A DNA stretch of 35,987 nt from Methanosarcina sp. (GTDB taxonomy: Archaea > Halobacteriota > Methanosarcinia > Methanosarcinales > Methanosarcinaceae): the NCBI GenBank assembly GCA_003164755.1, contig PLUB01000118.1, positions 3,669 to 39,655 on the forward strand. Reading direction: 5' to 3'. The notes under the pieces are model-generated. The model saw nothing but the letters and a program-made list of their open reading frames with translations, searched no databases and was not told the DNA's origin. Positions 17,509 through 26,383 of the stretch are shown piece after piece. Position numbers and translations under genes: made by a program. The first letter of the stretch is position 1; every line of letters starts with the position of its first letter.

Positions 17509-18807
17509 ATGAGTTTTAGATCTTTTATCAACCAATTGAAAGAAAGCGGAAAATTGGTAGAAATTCAACAACCAGTTTCTCCAAGATTCGAAGCTTCAAG
17601 AATTGCAAAAACTACCAAGGCTCCGGTTCTTTTCCATAATGTCTCAGGCTCAAAGGTTATTATGAATCTTCTAGGATCCAGAGATGAAATGGCTTCCATG
17701 CTAGGAGTTCCAAAAGAAGAAATTATAAAGAAGCTTTCGGAAATTTATCCTGAAGGCACAGTAAAGCTAGTATCAGAGTCTCCGACCCTGGAAGTTGTGG
17801 AAGATCAGGTTGACCTGACAAAACTACCAATACTTACTCATTTTGAAAAAGACGGGGCACCTTATATAACTGCAGGCATTGTAGTCTCAGAATACCAGGG
17901 CATCATGAATGCCTCAATTCACCGTCTCATGCTTTTAGGAAAAAATAAACTTGCAGTCCGTTTGGTTTCCCCAAGACATACCTATCTCCTGCATAAAAAA
18001 GCCGCCGAAAAAGGCGAACCTCTACCTGTTGCAATCGTGCTTGGATGCGACCCAAAGATCACTTATGCGACATCGACAAGAGTTCCTGTGGGGACCGAAT
18101 TTGAATATGCAGCCGCCTTGCGAGGAGCGCCTGTTGAGCTTTTTAAATGTTCAAATGGGGTAAAGGTTCCTCATGCTGAGATTGTGCTTGAGGGATATAT
18201 TAGCCCTTTGGAAAAAATTGATGAAGGGCCATTTGTGGATATTACCGGAACTTACGACGTGGTAAGAAAAGAACCTGTAGCAAATATCACCCGAATTATT
18301 CATAGAAAAGACCCGATTTACCATGGAATTCTACCAGCTGGCCCCGAACACCTCCTGATGATGGGCATGCCTTACGAGCCTAGGATTTACAAAGCTGTAG
18401 GAGAAGTCACAAATGTTAGAAATGTAGTTTTAACAGAAGGAGGATGCTGCTACCTCCATGCAGTTATTCAAATAGATAAACAGACAGAAGGAGACGGGAA
18501 AAACGCTATTATGGCAGCTTTTGCCGCCCATACAAGCCTCAAGCATTTAGTGGTTGTGGACGACGATATAAATATTTTTGACCCTAAAGATGTTGATTTT
18601 GCAATCGCTACACGGGTAAAAGGAGATATAGATATCCTTATTATTCCAAATGTTCGCGGCAGTTCCTTAGATCCAAGGGGCGCTCCTGACGGGACTACCA
18701 CAAAGGTTGGAATTGACGCTACAAAGGTACTGAAAGAAAAAGAACATTTTGAAAGAGCAGTAATCCCGGAAGGACAAATAAAAGACATCTTGTCAGAGCC
18801 TCTATAA
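17509..18807 (+). CDS. UbiD-family trans-anhydromevalonate 5-phosphate decarboxylase
   Basis: A 432-residue UbiD-type decarboxylase (RSFINQLKESGKLVEIQQPV at the start; later MNASIHRLMLLGKNKLAVRL, VGTEFEYAAALRGAPVEL, EGPFVDITGTYDVV, KDPIYHGILPAGPEHLLMMG). Family members use prenylated FMN. Because the two AcnX subunit genes follow directly, the likely reaction is decarboxylation of trans-anhydromevalonate 5-phosphate to isopentenyl phosphate, the third step of the archaeal modified mevalonate pathway. The next gene starts 66 bases downstream. Length and motifs look intact. A role on another aromatic acid cannot be excluded from motifs alone; the gene neighbourhood is what makes the pathway assignment strong. 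Confidence 0.9.
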   Translation: MSFRSFINQLKESGKLVEIQQPVSPRFEASRIAKTTKAPVLFHNVSGSKVIMNLLGSRDEMASMLGVPKEEIIKKLSEIYPEGTVKLVSESPTLEVVEDQVDLTKLPILTHFEKDGAPYITAGIVVSEYQGIMNASIHRLMLLGKNKLAVRLVSPRHTYLLHKKAAEKGEPLPVAIVLGCDPKITYATSTRVPVGTEFEYAAALRGAPVELFKCSNGVKVPHAEIVLEGYISPLEKIDEGPFVDITGTYDVVRKEPVANITRIIHRKDPIYHGILPAGPEHLLMMGMPYEPRIYKAVGEVTNVRNVVLTEGGCCYLHAVIQIDKQTEGDGKNAIMAAFAAHTSLKHLVVVDDDINIFDPKDVDFAIATRVKGDIDILIIPNVRGSSLDPRGAPDGTTTKVGIDATKVLKEKEHFERAVIPEGQIKDILSEPL

Positions 18808-18873
18808 TATTAAAATACCGCAGAGAGGGTATCGGATTCTTTCAAGCACTACCCAATTATAGAGTGAATTTTC

Positions 18874-20079
18874 ATGTACCTCACACGAGAAGAAGAGCAA
18901 ATTTTGAATGGAGAAGCTGGAAATACTCTAAGGCAGGCCATTGAGATCCTAGTGACCCTTGGAGATATTTACGGTGCAGAAAGGCTTATTCCTATAAAAA
19001 GTGCTCAGATAGCAGGCGTCTCCTACAAAACTATAGGAGATGCAGGTCTTGAATGGATTTCAGATCTACAGAATAAAGTTAAGGTTCCTGCAATTCTGAA
19101 TCCTGCGGGAATGGACCTAAAAGATTGGGACAAACTCGGGATCTCGCCTGATTTTGCGGAAAAGCAAAAATCAATTGTTCAGGCCTATGAAAAGTTAGGG
19201 GTCATCTGTGAATGCACATGCACACCATATACTCTTGAGGGCTTTGAAGTTTGTTACGGTGATCACCTGGCATGGAGTGAGTCATCAGCTGTCTCCTATG
19301 TAAATTCTGTGATTGGAGCTCGTACAAACCGGGAAGGTGGGCCTTCAGCTCTTTCTGCGGCCCTTATAGGGAAAACTGCAAATTATGGCTTTCACCTAGA
19401 TAAAAATCGCATACCTGAAGTCTCAGTTGATGTAGAATGCCCGTTACAAGAATCTGATTATGGAGCACTTGGCTACGTAGCTGGCAAAATTATACAGAAC
19501 AAAGTGCCAGTTTTTCATCTCAGATGTGTTCCAAAAGCAGATGAATTAAAAGCTCTTGGAGCTGCAATGGCAGCCTCAGGGTCAGTTGCCATTTATCACA
19601 TAGAAGGGGTCACACCTGAGATTTGTAGATTGGACTTTAAGGAACCAGAGGAAAAAATTACTATCGAAAGATATCAGCTAGACGAAATCTATGAGAGTCG
19701 GAGAAAAACCTGCAAAGAGCCTGAATTGATTACTATTGGATGTCCTCATTGCTCTTCAGCCGAACTTAAAAGGGTAGCTGAACTCCTGGTTGGAAAAACA
19801 GTTTCAAAAGAGTTATGGATTTTTACCTCGAGGGAAATTGCAAAACGCTATCCTGACTACATTCGGATCATTGAAAAAAGTGGGGCGAAAGTTATCTGTG
19901 ATACTTGCATGGTGGTCTCGCCAGCTACTGACAGTTACTCCTCCGTTATGGTTAATTCAGGAAAAGCATTTTCTTACATACCAGGGATGTGCAGTGCTGA
20001 AGTAGTATATGGAAATATGGAAGATTGCATCGAGGAGGCACTCGGCAGGACGGAGAAAAAGGCAGGGGATTCCCATTAA
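18874..20079 (+). CDS. Mevalonate 5-phosphate dehydratase, large subunit (AcnX catalytic)
   Basis: A 401-residue protein of the aconitase X family, large subunit (MYLTREEEQILNGEAGNTLR at the N-terminus; CECTCTPYTLEGFEVCYGDH and SYVNSVIGARTNREGGPSAL in the middle; IGCPHCSSAELKRVAELLVG and ICDTCMVVSPATDSYSSVMV towards the end). The cysteines in CTCTPY, GCPHCS and CDTCMV are those expected to hold the iron-sulfur cluster and active site. With the small subunit it dehydrates mevalonate 5-phosphate to trans-anhydromevalonate 5-phosphate, the substrate of the UbiD-type decarboxylase encoded just upstream. The gene stops one base before the likely start of the small subunit gene, so the two are translationally linked. 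Confidence 0.93.
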   Translation: MYLTREEEQILNGEAGNTLRQAIEILVTLGDIYGAERLIPIKSAQIAGVSYKTIGDAGLEWISDLQNKVKVPAILNPAGMDLKDWDKLGISPDFAEKQKSIVQAYEKLGVICECTCTPYTLEGFEVCYGDHLAWSESSAVSYVNSVIGARTNREGGPSALSAALIGKTANYGFHLDKNRIPEVSVDVECPLQESDYGALGYVAGKIIQNKVPVFHLRCVPKADELKALGAAMAASGSVAIYHIEGVTPEICRLDFKEPEEKITIERYQLDEIYESRRKTCKEPELITIGCPHCSSAELKRVAELLVGKTVSKELWIFTSREIAKRYPDYIRIIEKSGAKVICDTCMVVSPATDSYSSVMVNSGKAFSYIPGMCSAEVVYGNMEDCIEEALGRTEKKAGDSH

Positions 20080-20080
20080 A

Positions 20081-20500
20081 TTGAAAGGCAGGACAATATC
20101 CAGAGGGTGCGCAAAAGGGGAAGTACTGCTTTCCACAGATCCAATTTCCTTCCTTGGCAGTGTAGATCCAAAAACTGGGGTTGTATCTGAAGAAAATCAT
20201 GCTATTGTAGGGAAATCAATCAAAAATAAAGTTCTTGTTTTTCCCTATGGGAAAGGCTCGACAGTTGGTTCGTATGTGATGTATCAACTTAAAAAAAATG
20301 GTTCTGCACCTGCAGCTATTATAAATCTGGAAACTGAACCCATCGTGGCGGTTGGTGCCATTATTTCCGAAATCCCACTCATTGATATGCTTGAAAAAAA
20401 TCCTTATACAATTTTAAAGAATGGAGACCTTGTTTTGGTGAATGGAAGCGAGGGATATATAGAAGTTATCGAACAGGAAGCAAATGAGATCGAAAAATAA
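20081..20500 (+). CDS. Mevalonate 5-phosphate dehydratase, small subunit (AcnX swivel)
   Basis: A 139-residue AcnX small (swivelling) subunit: LKGRTISRGCAKGEVLLSTD, ISFLGSVDPKTGVVSEENHA, KVLVFPYGKGSTVGSYVMYQ, then PIVAVGAIISEIPLIDML. The KGSTVGSYVMY loop is characteristic of the family. A longer frame opens at an ATG at 20009, but its first 24 residues would be a basic, unrelated sequence overlapping the large subunit by 71 bases. The family sequence begins at IKLKGR. I prefer the TTG at 20081, one base after the large-subunit stop, with AGGGGAT about a dozen bases upstream. An ATT at 20075 is the other option. Confidence 0.9.
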   Translation: MKGRTISRGCAKGEVLLSTDPISFLGSVDPKTGVVSEENHAIVGKSIKNKVLVFPYGKGSTVGSYVMYQLKKNGSAPAAIINLETEPIVAVGAIISEIPLIDMLEKNPYTILKNGDLVLVNGSEGYIEVIEQEANEIEK

Positions 20501-20528
20501 TAAGTAAGATAGAAAATTATACACTAAA

Positions 20529-20619
20529 GAGGATTAATATACAAACTACAATTTTTGGCTGGTTGATTATAATGCTTATATAAGCAATTTGTTGAAATTT
20601 GAGATTTATCAAAATTCTC
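20529..20619. mobile_element. Miniature element carrying a TATA box
   Basis: A degenerate full-length member of the about 90-bp family: left end GAGGATTAATATACAAAC, right end (complement) GAGAATTTTGATAAATCTC. It sits between the dehydratase small subunit gene and the site-2 protease gene. CTTATATAAG at 20575-20584 inside it is the best TATA candidate for the protease gene and lies where other copies have a TTTATA run. Confidence 0.55.
20575..20584 (+). promoter_or_regulatory. TATA box candidate inside the miniature element
   Basis: CTTATATAAG is a perfect palindromic TATA-like box. A start about 25 bases downstream would fall near 20605, which argues against translation from the upstream TTG at 20589 and for a start at 20637 or later. 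Confidence 0.4.
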
Positions 20620-20636
20620 AAAATTTTAAATTGAAA

Positions 20637-21806
20637 ATGCATAAGCCTGAAAATGAAACATTAAGCTGCAGAAACATGAACCTCAAAGTGAACCAGGAAG
20701 GAATAAATTATAAAAATAGCGATAATAAATTAAATGCCGAAAAATCGATTTCACTTTTATATCCCTCCATAATCAGAGTATTTGAAGTTTATGAGATCCA
20801 AAAATATGGAGAAGTCCTCTATTTTTATGGAATTCCAAAAATAGATACAGCAAACATTGAGGGAGAACTATGGGCACAGTTCTACCATTTTGGGTTTCGG
20901 TGTAATCTAAAGTATGAACTTGGAGAATATTTTCTGCTAGCTGCCCCGGAAGAAAAGACAACGGAAAATATCTGGATAATCCTTGTCCTTTTCATAGCGA
21001 CTTTTTTTACAACCATGATTTGCGGAGCCTGGTTGTTCGGAGTGGACCCCCTAAACGAACCTCTACAACTTTTCAAAGGTTTACCTTTTACTCTTGCAAT
21101 AATGGCAGTTCTCGGTTCCCATGAGATGGCCCATTATTTGATAGCCAGGTACCACGGAATGGAGGTCTCTCTTCCCTACTTCATCCCTTTCCCAGCTTTT
21201 ATCGGTACCATGGGAGCAGTAATTCGTTATAAAGGACCTCTCCCCAGTCGAAAAGCCCTTTTTGATATTGGAATTGCAGGACCGTTTACAGGGTTGCTGG
21301 TGTCTGTTGCAGTTACTTTTATAGGATTTAATCTTAAATTACCTTCATCTAAACATTTACCGGATTTCCTTATGTCTAATATAGGCCTGCCCCCTCTGTT
21401 TGTATTTATCCAGAACCTTGCAGGTGCTAAAGGAGGGATCCTAAATCCTATAGCCTTTGCAGGTTGGGTAGGGATGTTAGTAACTCTTCTAAATCTTCTT
21501 CCTGCAGGCCAGCTTGATGGAGGGCATATGATCAGGGCTATGTTTGGCAAAAAGGCAGAACAGATTTTTGTTTTAATGCCGTGTATTCTGCTTCTGGTAG
21601 GGCTCTATGTAATTTATTGGTTAAAGGAGGATGGACTTATATGGATTTTCTGGGCTGTACTCCTATGGGCTTTCGCAGCAATGGGGCATCCATCTCCCCT
21701 CAATGATGAATTAGAGCTAGATAAAATACGCATCCTTATCGGAATTGTTATGTTTATTCTTGGGTTTCTATGCTTTACTCTGATTCCTTTTAAACTCATG
21801 ACATGA
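20637..21806 (+). CDS. Site-2 protease-type metalloprotease (peptidase M50)
   Basis: A multi-pass membrane protein of about 389 residues. The zinc motif HEMAH is at 162-166 (GSHEMAHYLIARYHG) and the third ligand region AGQLDGGHMIRAM has D294. Several hydrophobic segments flank these, and a soluble N-terminal region (EVYEIQKYGEVLYFYGIPKI) precedes the first one, the usual design of archaeal M50 proteins. It would cut membrane-spanning substrates inside the bilayer; targets are unknown. The frame can be opened at a TTG at 20589, but those first 10 codons are the end of a miniature element and lie at or above the probable transcription start. The ATG at 20637 (or 20676) is more likely, though neither has a clear ribosome site. 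The radical SAM gene follows after 37 bases. Confidence 0.9.
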   Translation: MHKPENETLSCRNMNLKVNQEGINYKNSDNKLNAEKSISLLYPSIIRVFEVYEIQKYGEVLYFYGIPKIDTANIEGELWAQFYHFGFRCNLKYELGEYFLLAAPEEKTTENIWIILVLFIATFFTTMICGAWLFGVDPLNEPLQLFKGLPFTLAIMAVLGSHEMAHYLIARYHGMEVSLPYFIPFPAFIGTMGAVIRYKGPLPSRKALFDIGIAGPFTGLLVSVAVTFIGFNLKLPSSKHLPDFLMSNIGLPPLFVFIQNLAGAKGGILNPIAFAGWVGMLVTLLNLLPAGQLDGGHMIRAMFGKKAEQIFVLMPCILLLVGLYVIYWLKEDGLIWIFWAVLLWAFAAMGHPSPLNDELELDKIRILIGIVMFILGFLCFTLIPFKLMT

Positions 21807-21843
21807 GGAGAACCGGAATTTCTAAAAAGAGGAGCAAAAAATA

Positions 21844-22968
21844 ATGGATGTTTACTTTCGCTACACCAAAAAAAACTCATATAGCTTTGCAGTCCTTGCT
21901 CCTTTGTTACCAGAAGCCTTGTTTGCAGATAGTCCGCTAAAAGGTATCATGATTTACAGTTTTACAACGCGACAAGCGGCAAATGTTTTCACGGAAGTCA
22001 AAAATGCAGAAATCGATTCTATTTTTATTGCAGGAGGCCCTCATCCATCAGGAGCTCCAGATGAAACGCTTGAATACTTTGATTATGTTGTCCTCGGAGA
22101 AGGTGAAGAAACCCTTCCAGAACTCGTGAAGATTTTGCAGGAGGGGGGAGATCCAAAAAAAATAAGGGGTATTGCTTATAAAGACTCCGGAACGGGCAAA
22201 ATTGTCACAACCCCAAAAAGACTCTATGTAAATCTGAATAGCTATCCCTGTTTTAACCCACAAAAACTTCATGCTCCGATTGAAATAAGCAGAGGGTGCC
22301 CCTGGGGCTGTAAATACTGCCAAACCCCCAGGCTTTTCGGAAGAGAAATCAGGCACAGAAGCGTTAATTCAATCTTGGAAAATTCCGTATACTATAGAGA
22401 CCTTCGATTTATAGCCTCCAATGCTTTTGCTTACGGAAGTGATGGAATTCACCCCAGATTTGACGAAGTGGAAAAATTGCTGTCTTCCCTTCACGAAATG
22501 TCCAATAAGAAAATATTTTTTGGAACTTTCCCTTCAGAGGTGCGCCCCGAATTTGTGACTGAAGAATCAGCTGAACTTGTGAGGAAATATTGCGCAAACT
22601 ACAGTCTTAGCTTTGGTGCCCAGTCCGGAAGCGATCGCATTCTCAAAGAGATCCAGAGGGGACATACTGTAGAAGATAGTATCTCAGCCGTGGAGTGTTG
22701 CCTAAAATATAAAATTATTCCAACAGTGGACTTCATCTTTGGCTTCCCAACTGAAACCAAAGAGGATCAGGAAAAAAGCCTTGACATGATTAGCTGGATC
22801 TGCAGAAAAGGAGGAATTGTTAGGGTACACTACCTGACCCCACTTCCAGGAACACCATATTCATTTGTAGTTCCAGCAGAAGTAAGTGACAGAGTTAGGA
22901 GTGAGCTCGGGAAACTTGCCCTTGAAGGCAAACTCACAGGGTACTGGGAAAAACATCGAAAGATATGA
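21844..22968 (+). CDS. B12-binding-domain radical SAM protein
   Basis: A 374-residue radical SAM enzyme. The cluster-binding cysteines C152, C156 and C159 are in SRGCPWGCKYCQTP. An N-terminal Rossmann-like part with AGGPHPSGAPDETLEYFDYV and VLGEGEETLPELV is typical of cobalamin-binding radical SAM proteins, though the cobalamin-ligating DxHxxG is not visible. It follows the TIM-barrel sequence SFGAQSGSDRILKEIQRGHT and FIFGFPTETKEDQEKSLDMI. It resembles the archaeal family typified by MJ_1487, whose reaction is unknown. AGAGGAG lies 10 bases before the ATG. The gene is probably co-transcribed with the site-2 protease gene and perhaps with the mevalonate cluster; that hints at, but does not prove, a link to lipid or membrane modification. 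Confidence 0.85.
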   Translation: MDVYFRYTKKNSYSFAVLAPLLPEALFADSPLKGIMIYSFTTRQAANVFTEVKNAEIDSIFIAGGPHPSGAPDETLEYFDYVVLGEGEETLPELVKILQEGGDPKKIRGIAYKDSGTGKIVTTPKRLYVNLNSYPCFNPQKLHAPIEISRGCPWGCKYCQTPRLFGREIRHRSVNSILENSVYYRDLRFIASNAFAYGSDGIHPRFDEVEKLLSSLHEMSNKKIFFGTFPSEVRPEFVTEESAELVRKYCANYSLSFGAQSGSDRILKEIQRGHTVEDSISAVECCLKYKIIPTVDFIFGFPTETKEDQEKSLDMISWICRKGGIVRVHYLTPLPGTPYSFVVPAEVSDRVRSELGKLALEGKLTGYWEKHRKI

Positions 22969-24580
22969 AAACAGAAAATATACGAATAGATTTAACAGTT
23001 ATTCTATTTATTGGAATGTATATCTTTGAAACGTTGTGTATAACTAATTCGGGTAAACTCGCGAATTGATCACAATTCAAAAAAAGATTTAGTTTTCAAT
23101 GTAAATATTTACATTTAAGCCATCTATTGTTGTATCGTTACGGAAAATACAGACGAAAAGGAATACTGGAGAAGCTTTTAAGTTTCTTTCTTTTTTGTAC
23201 TTTACTTCGTTCAACTTTGGATTTATGATTGATGAATAGATGTATGCATTTTATGAGGAACAAGTTTTTGTAAATATCTGAGCTAGTTATTTTTATTATG
23301 AAGCCTATAAAACAAATTCGAAAGATTGTATTAATGATTAAGTTATTTATTACAAAAACTTATTTTTCGCCAGAATGTATTTGTATAAAAGAAAAAATTT
23401 AAAGTCAAAAAAATTAAAATATAATTTTGAATCGTATTTTACATTCCGTAGATATACACATGTAGAATGTAGGATTCAATAAAAGGTGAGATAATTTCAC
23501 ATAAGTTATTGTTTTTAATCCTGTTTCCAAGTCGTCTTACCGACTTCAGTGATCTGAATTTTATTTCAGGTATGTTTTCTTTTTAAATTCACATTTAACC
23601 TATTGAATATTTCCATTTACTCCTGATCCTTGGATTAATTTCCATTTTCAAGTTGTTTTCGTTGAACATGTTTTTTGTTGGTCTCATACTACCAATTACT
23701 CCTTTAAGATGCTCTCAATAAATTCCCAAATTTCTTCATGTGCTTTAAATGGGATATTAAATGACTCGTGAAAATCAGAGGTTTATAAAAATTTTCTAAT
23801 TTTGATAGCATAAATTCCATTTGGAATGAAAATCATCTTTTTGTCAAAAATGATTTTATAAAATTATATTATTTTATTGAGGATGCCTTACAATTGTCAA
23901 CTTCCAACCATAAAACCTAAAAAATAGGAGATGTGCGTAGTTTTGTTCAATTTTAGCATGTTTGCTACTTTAATTTTTTACACAATATTACATTTTTCCT
24001 CCGTTATCCATGTAATTTGTCAAATTCATATCAAAAATTCTCTTAAAATTTGGAAAAAATAACTATCAATGATGTAATTGTCTATCAAAATAGAATTATA
24101 AAGAGTGGGTCGAAAATTGGTTGACCACAATATTACTTATTCATTCCTCTCAAGGACGAAAATTTTTTTTAGCATAAAAATTAAAATGTCAAATAGGGGT
24201 TAAATAGTACTATCAAATCTTCTGTTACTTTTTTCAATTTCGAATATTCACTTTTTCAGTGCATTAAGACTTCAGTGATGAAATAATTGTGGATGTGATA
24301 CGCTTCATGTTTAGTTTTATATTCCTCAAAATAGTTGCTATTAGGGTTTATTGCTATTTATCAAATATAATATCATACATAAAATCATACTTATTGATAA
24401 AAAAATACAATTTTTTGGAAAAAAAGATTTTTATATTTATACGCAAAGTAAGAAATCACACTAAGAAAATTAAAAAAAAGGGATGGAAACTTAAATAAGG
24501 GCACATGAGAAGTAGTTTAAGATCAAAAAACTAACTTAATTCCTTCAAAACTTCAGATTTTCCAGTTAGCTTAGAAAAAT
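22969..24580. other. 1.6-kb AT-rich region between converging genes
   Basis: It contains one miniature element (23708-23796). A 69-codon plus-strand frame at 24289-24498 is Lys/Ile-rich with no domain and is not called. I see no RNA gene. Confidence 0.45.
23708..23796. mobile_element. Miniature element, near full length
   Basis: The left part GATGCTCTCAATAAATTCCC then AAATTTC pairs loosely with the right part GAAAATCAGAGGTTTATAAA then AATTTTC. TTAA precedes it (23704-23707) and CTAA overlaps its end (23796-23799). Length 89 bases, the same as the other family members. Confidence 0.55.
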
Positions 24581-25939
24581 TCATTCGAGGTTTGAAGTCT
24601 TCTCTGCTCTTATGACCATATTCATACCTTCACGCATGAGTTCTTCTGCCTTTACTTGCTTTTTTGCCTCAGCAAATATTCTGACAATTGGTTCTGTACC
24701 AGAGGGACGAATAAGAACCCAGCCATCTTCGTACCATATTTTGATTCCGTCTGTAGTATCTATCCTGAACCCAAGTTCTGAAGCTTTAAGTTTCACTCTT
24801 TCCATTGTAGCCTGCGTATTTTTAGAGGGGATTTTTGTCTTTGCGTTGAAATATTCAGGCACACTTTTAGCAAGCTCTGAAAGTCTCTTTCCACTAGACA
24901 AGATTTCAAGAATTTTGGCACAGGCCATTGCTCCATCTCTACAATACTGATGCTTGGGAAAAATAAGGCCTCCATTGCCTTCTCCCCCGAATACTGCATT
25001 TATTTCCATCATCTTTCGAGCGACATTGATGGAGCCAACCGCAGTCCAGTAGAGTTCAACTCCTGCCTCATTTGCGATATCTGACATACGCTGTGAAGAG
25101 CTAATAGGGGTTACAAGAGGTCCGCTTTCATGTTCAAGCATATATTTTGCCATCATGGCAAGCAGAACTTCATCGTTTATGAAAACCCCATTTTCATCTA
25201 TAAATACTATTCTATCCGCATCCCCGTCATGAGCTACTCCCATATCAGCTCCTGTTATTTTTACAAGTTTTAATAGTTCTGTTAGGTTTTCAGGTGTAGG
25301 TTCTGGGTTTCTCCAAGGGAAAGTTCCGTCAGGCTGAGCTCCAAGAGTGAGCACCTGGCAGCCCAGGTCACGTAGTAAAAAAGGAAGTGTAAGAGAACCT
25401 GCTCCGCAGCCCGTATCAGCAACGACCTTGAATCTACGGTTGCGAATATTTTCGGCATCTACTGAATTGATGATGTTTTTGGTATAGTACTCATTGACTA
25501 TTGGATCCATTCTGAAGCTACCAGTTTTTTCCCAGGATACGATGCCATATTTCCCTGCGTAATAAATTTTCTCGATGTTTTTCTCTCCATCCCTGGGAAA
25601 CTCCGAACCATCCCCTGAAATAAATTTGATTCCATTATATTCTCTTGGATTATGGGATGCGGTAATAATGATCCCAGCATCGGCGTAGTCGCGAACATAA
25701 TACTGGATAGAAGGAGTGGGAACAATTCCCACATCAATTACATTCAGGCCCGTTGAAAGTGCACCGGAAATTGCAGCTGATTTCAACATCTGTCCAGAGA
25801 TGCGGGTATCACAGCCTATAGCAATCGTGCCTTTTGAGCCCATGTATGTACCAAGGCTTCTGGCTAAATTGAGTGTAAGTTCTGGATTTAGATATTCGTT
25901 AGCTATACCACGTACACCGTTAGTTCCGAATAATGACAT
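24581..25939 (-). CDS. glmM: Phosphoglucosamine mutase / phosphohexomutase
   Basis: A 452-residue alpha-D-phosphohexomutase with all four signatures: catalytic phosphoserine S95 in TASHNPREYNGIKF, the magnesium site DGDADR (near 245), the sugar loop GGEGNGGLIFP and the phosphate loop RPSGTEPIVRIF. The start LFGTNGVRGIAN is typical of the archaeal GlmM-type branch, which converts glucosamine 6-phosphate to glucosamine 1-phosphate for UDP-GlcNAc. Phosphoglucomutase or phosphomannomutase activity is also common in this branch and cannot be excluded. AAGGAGA lies just before the ATG. The gene converges on the plus-strand radical SAM gene across a 1.6-kb gap and has no operon partner. Confidence 0.93.
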   Translation of the reverse strand: MSLFGTNGVRGIANEYLNPELTLNLARSLGTYMGSKGTIAIGCDTRISGQMLKSAAISGALSTGLNVIDVGIVPTPSIQYYVRDYADAGIIITASHNPREYNGIKFISGDGSEFPRDGEKNIEKIYYAGKYGIVSWEKTGSFRMDPIVNEYYTKNIINSVDAENIRNRRFKVVADTGCGAGSLTLPFLLRDLGCQVLTLGAQPDGTFPWRNPEPTPENLTELLKLVKITGADMGVAHDGDADRIVFIDENGVFINDEVLLAMMAKYMLEHESGPLVTPISSSQRMSDIANEAGVELYWTAVGSINVARKMMEINAVFGGEGNGGLIFPKHQYCRDGAMACAKILEILSSGKRLSELAKSVPEYFNAKTKIPSKNTQATMERVKLKASELGFRIDTTDGIKIWYEDGWVLIRPSGTEPIVRIFAEAKKQVKAEELMREGMNMVIRAEKTSNLE

Positions 25940-26383
25940 TTATGGTCTCCTTCTTAACAATTTAAGCGAAAATTGTGCTTTACGGCAAAATTACTCTTCA
26001 ACTCTAATTGGATAGAATCATAAATTTCAGACTTTTTTGATGAACTCAAAAATGTTACATATGGTTATAAATGAATTTTATGCCTCCGTTTTCTTCATAC
26101 GATTCAAAGTTATATTTTAGGCTCTATTACTTTAACGTTTTTCTTTTTTATGAATACATTCTGTCAATACAATCATTTTTTTGTGATAAAATACTGCATC
26201 ATTTGTAGTAAAACCGGTGTATTCACTCAATTACATCAAAAGTTATTTTCATATGCCGTTCACAAGATTTTAGTTATGCCTAAATTATAGTATATATAAA
26301 CGTGAACATTGATGAAAATTTTTGGATAAGGCTTAAAGAGAAATTGCCCATCATTCTCTGCTGCTTTGTGATAAATTTAAAAT
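25940..26383. other. Intergenic region between glmM and methyltransferase remnant
   Basis: AT-rich with no gene supported. The glmM promoter should lie in its left part. Confidence 0.4.

Noticed and set aside
20009..20080. Longer N-terminus for the dehydratase small subunit
   Set aside because: The extra residues are encoded over the end of the large-subunit gene and do not resemble the family, which starts at the IKLKGR segment.
24289..24498. 69-codon plus-strand ORF
   Set aside because: Lys/Ile/Phe-rich as expected from AT-rich DNA, no domain, no ribosome site, inside a gene-free region.
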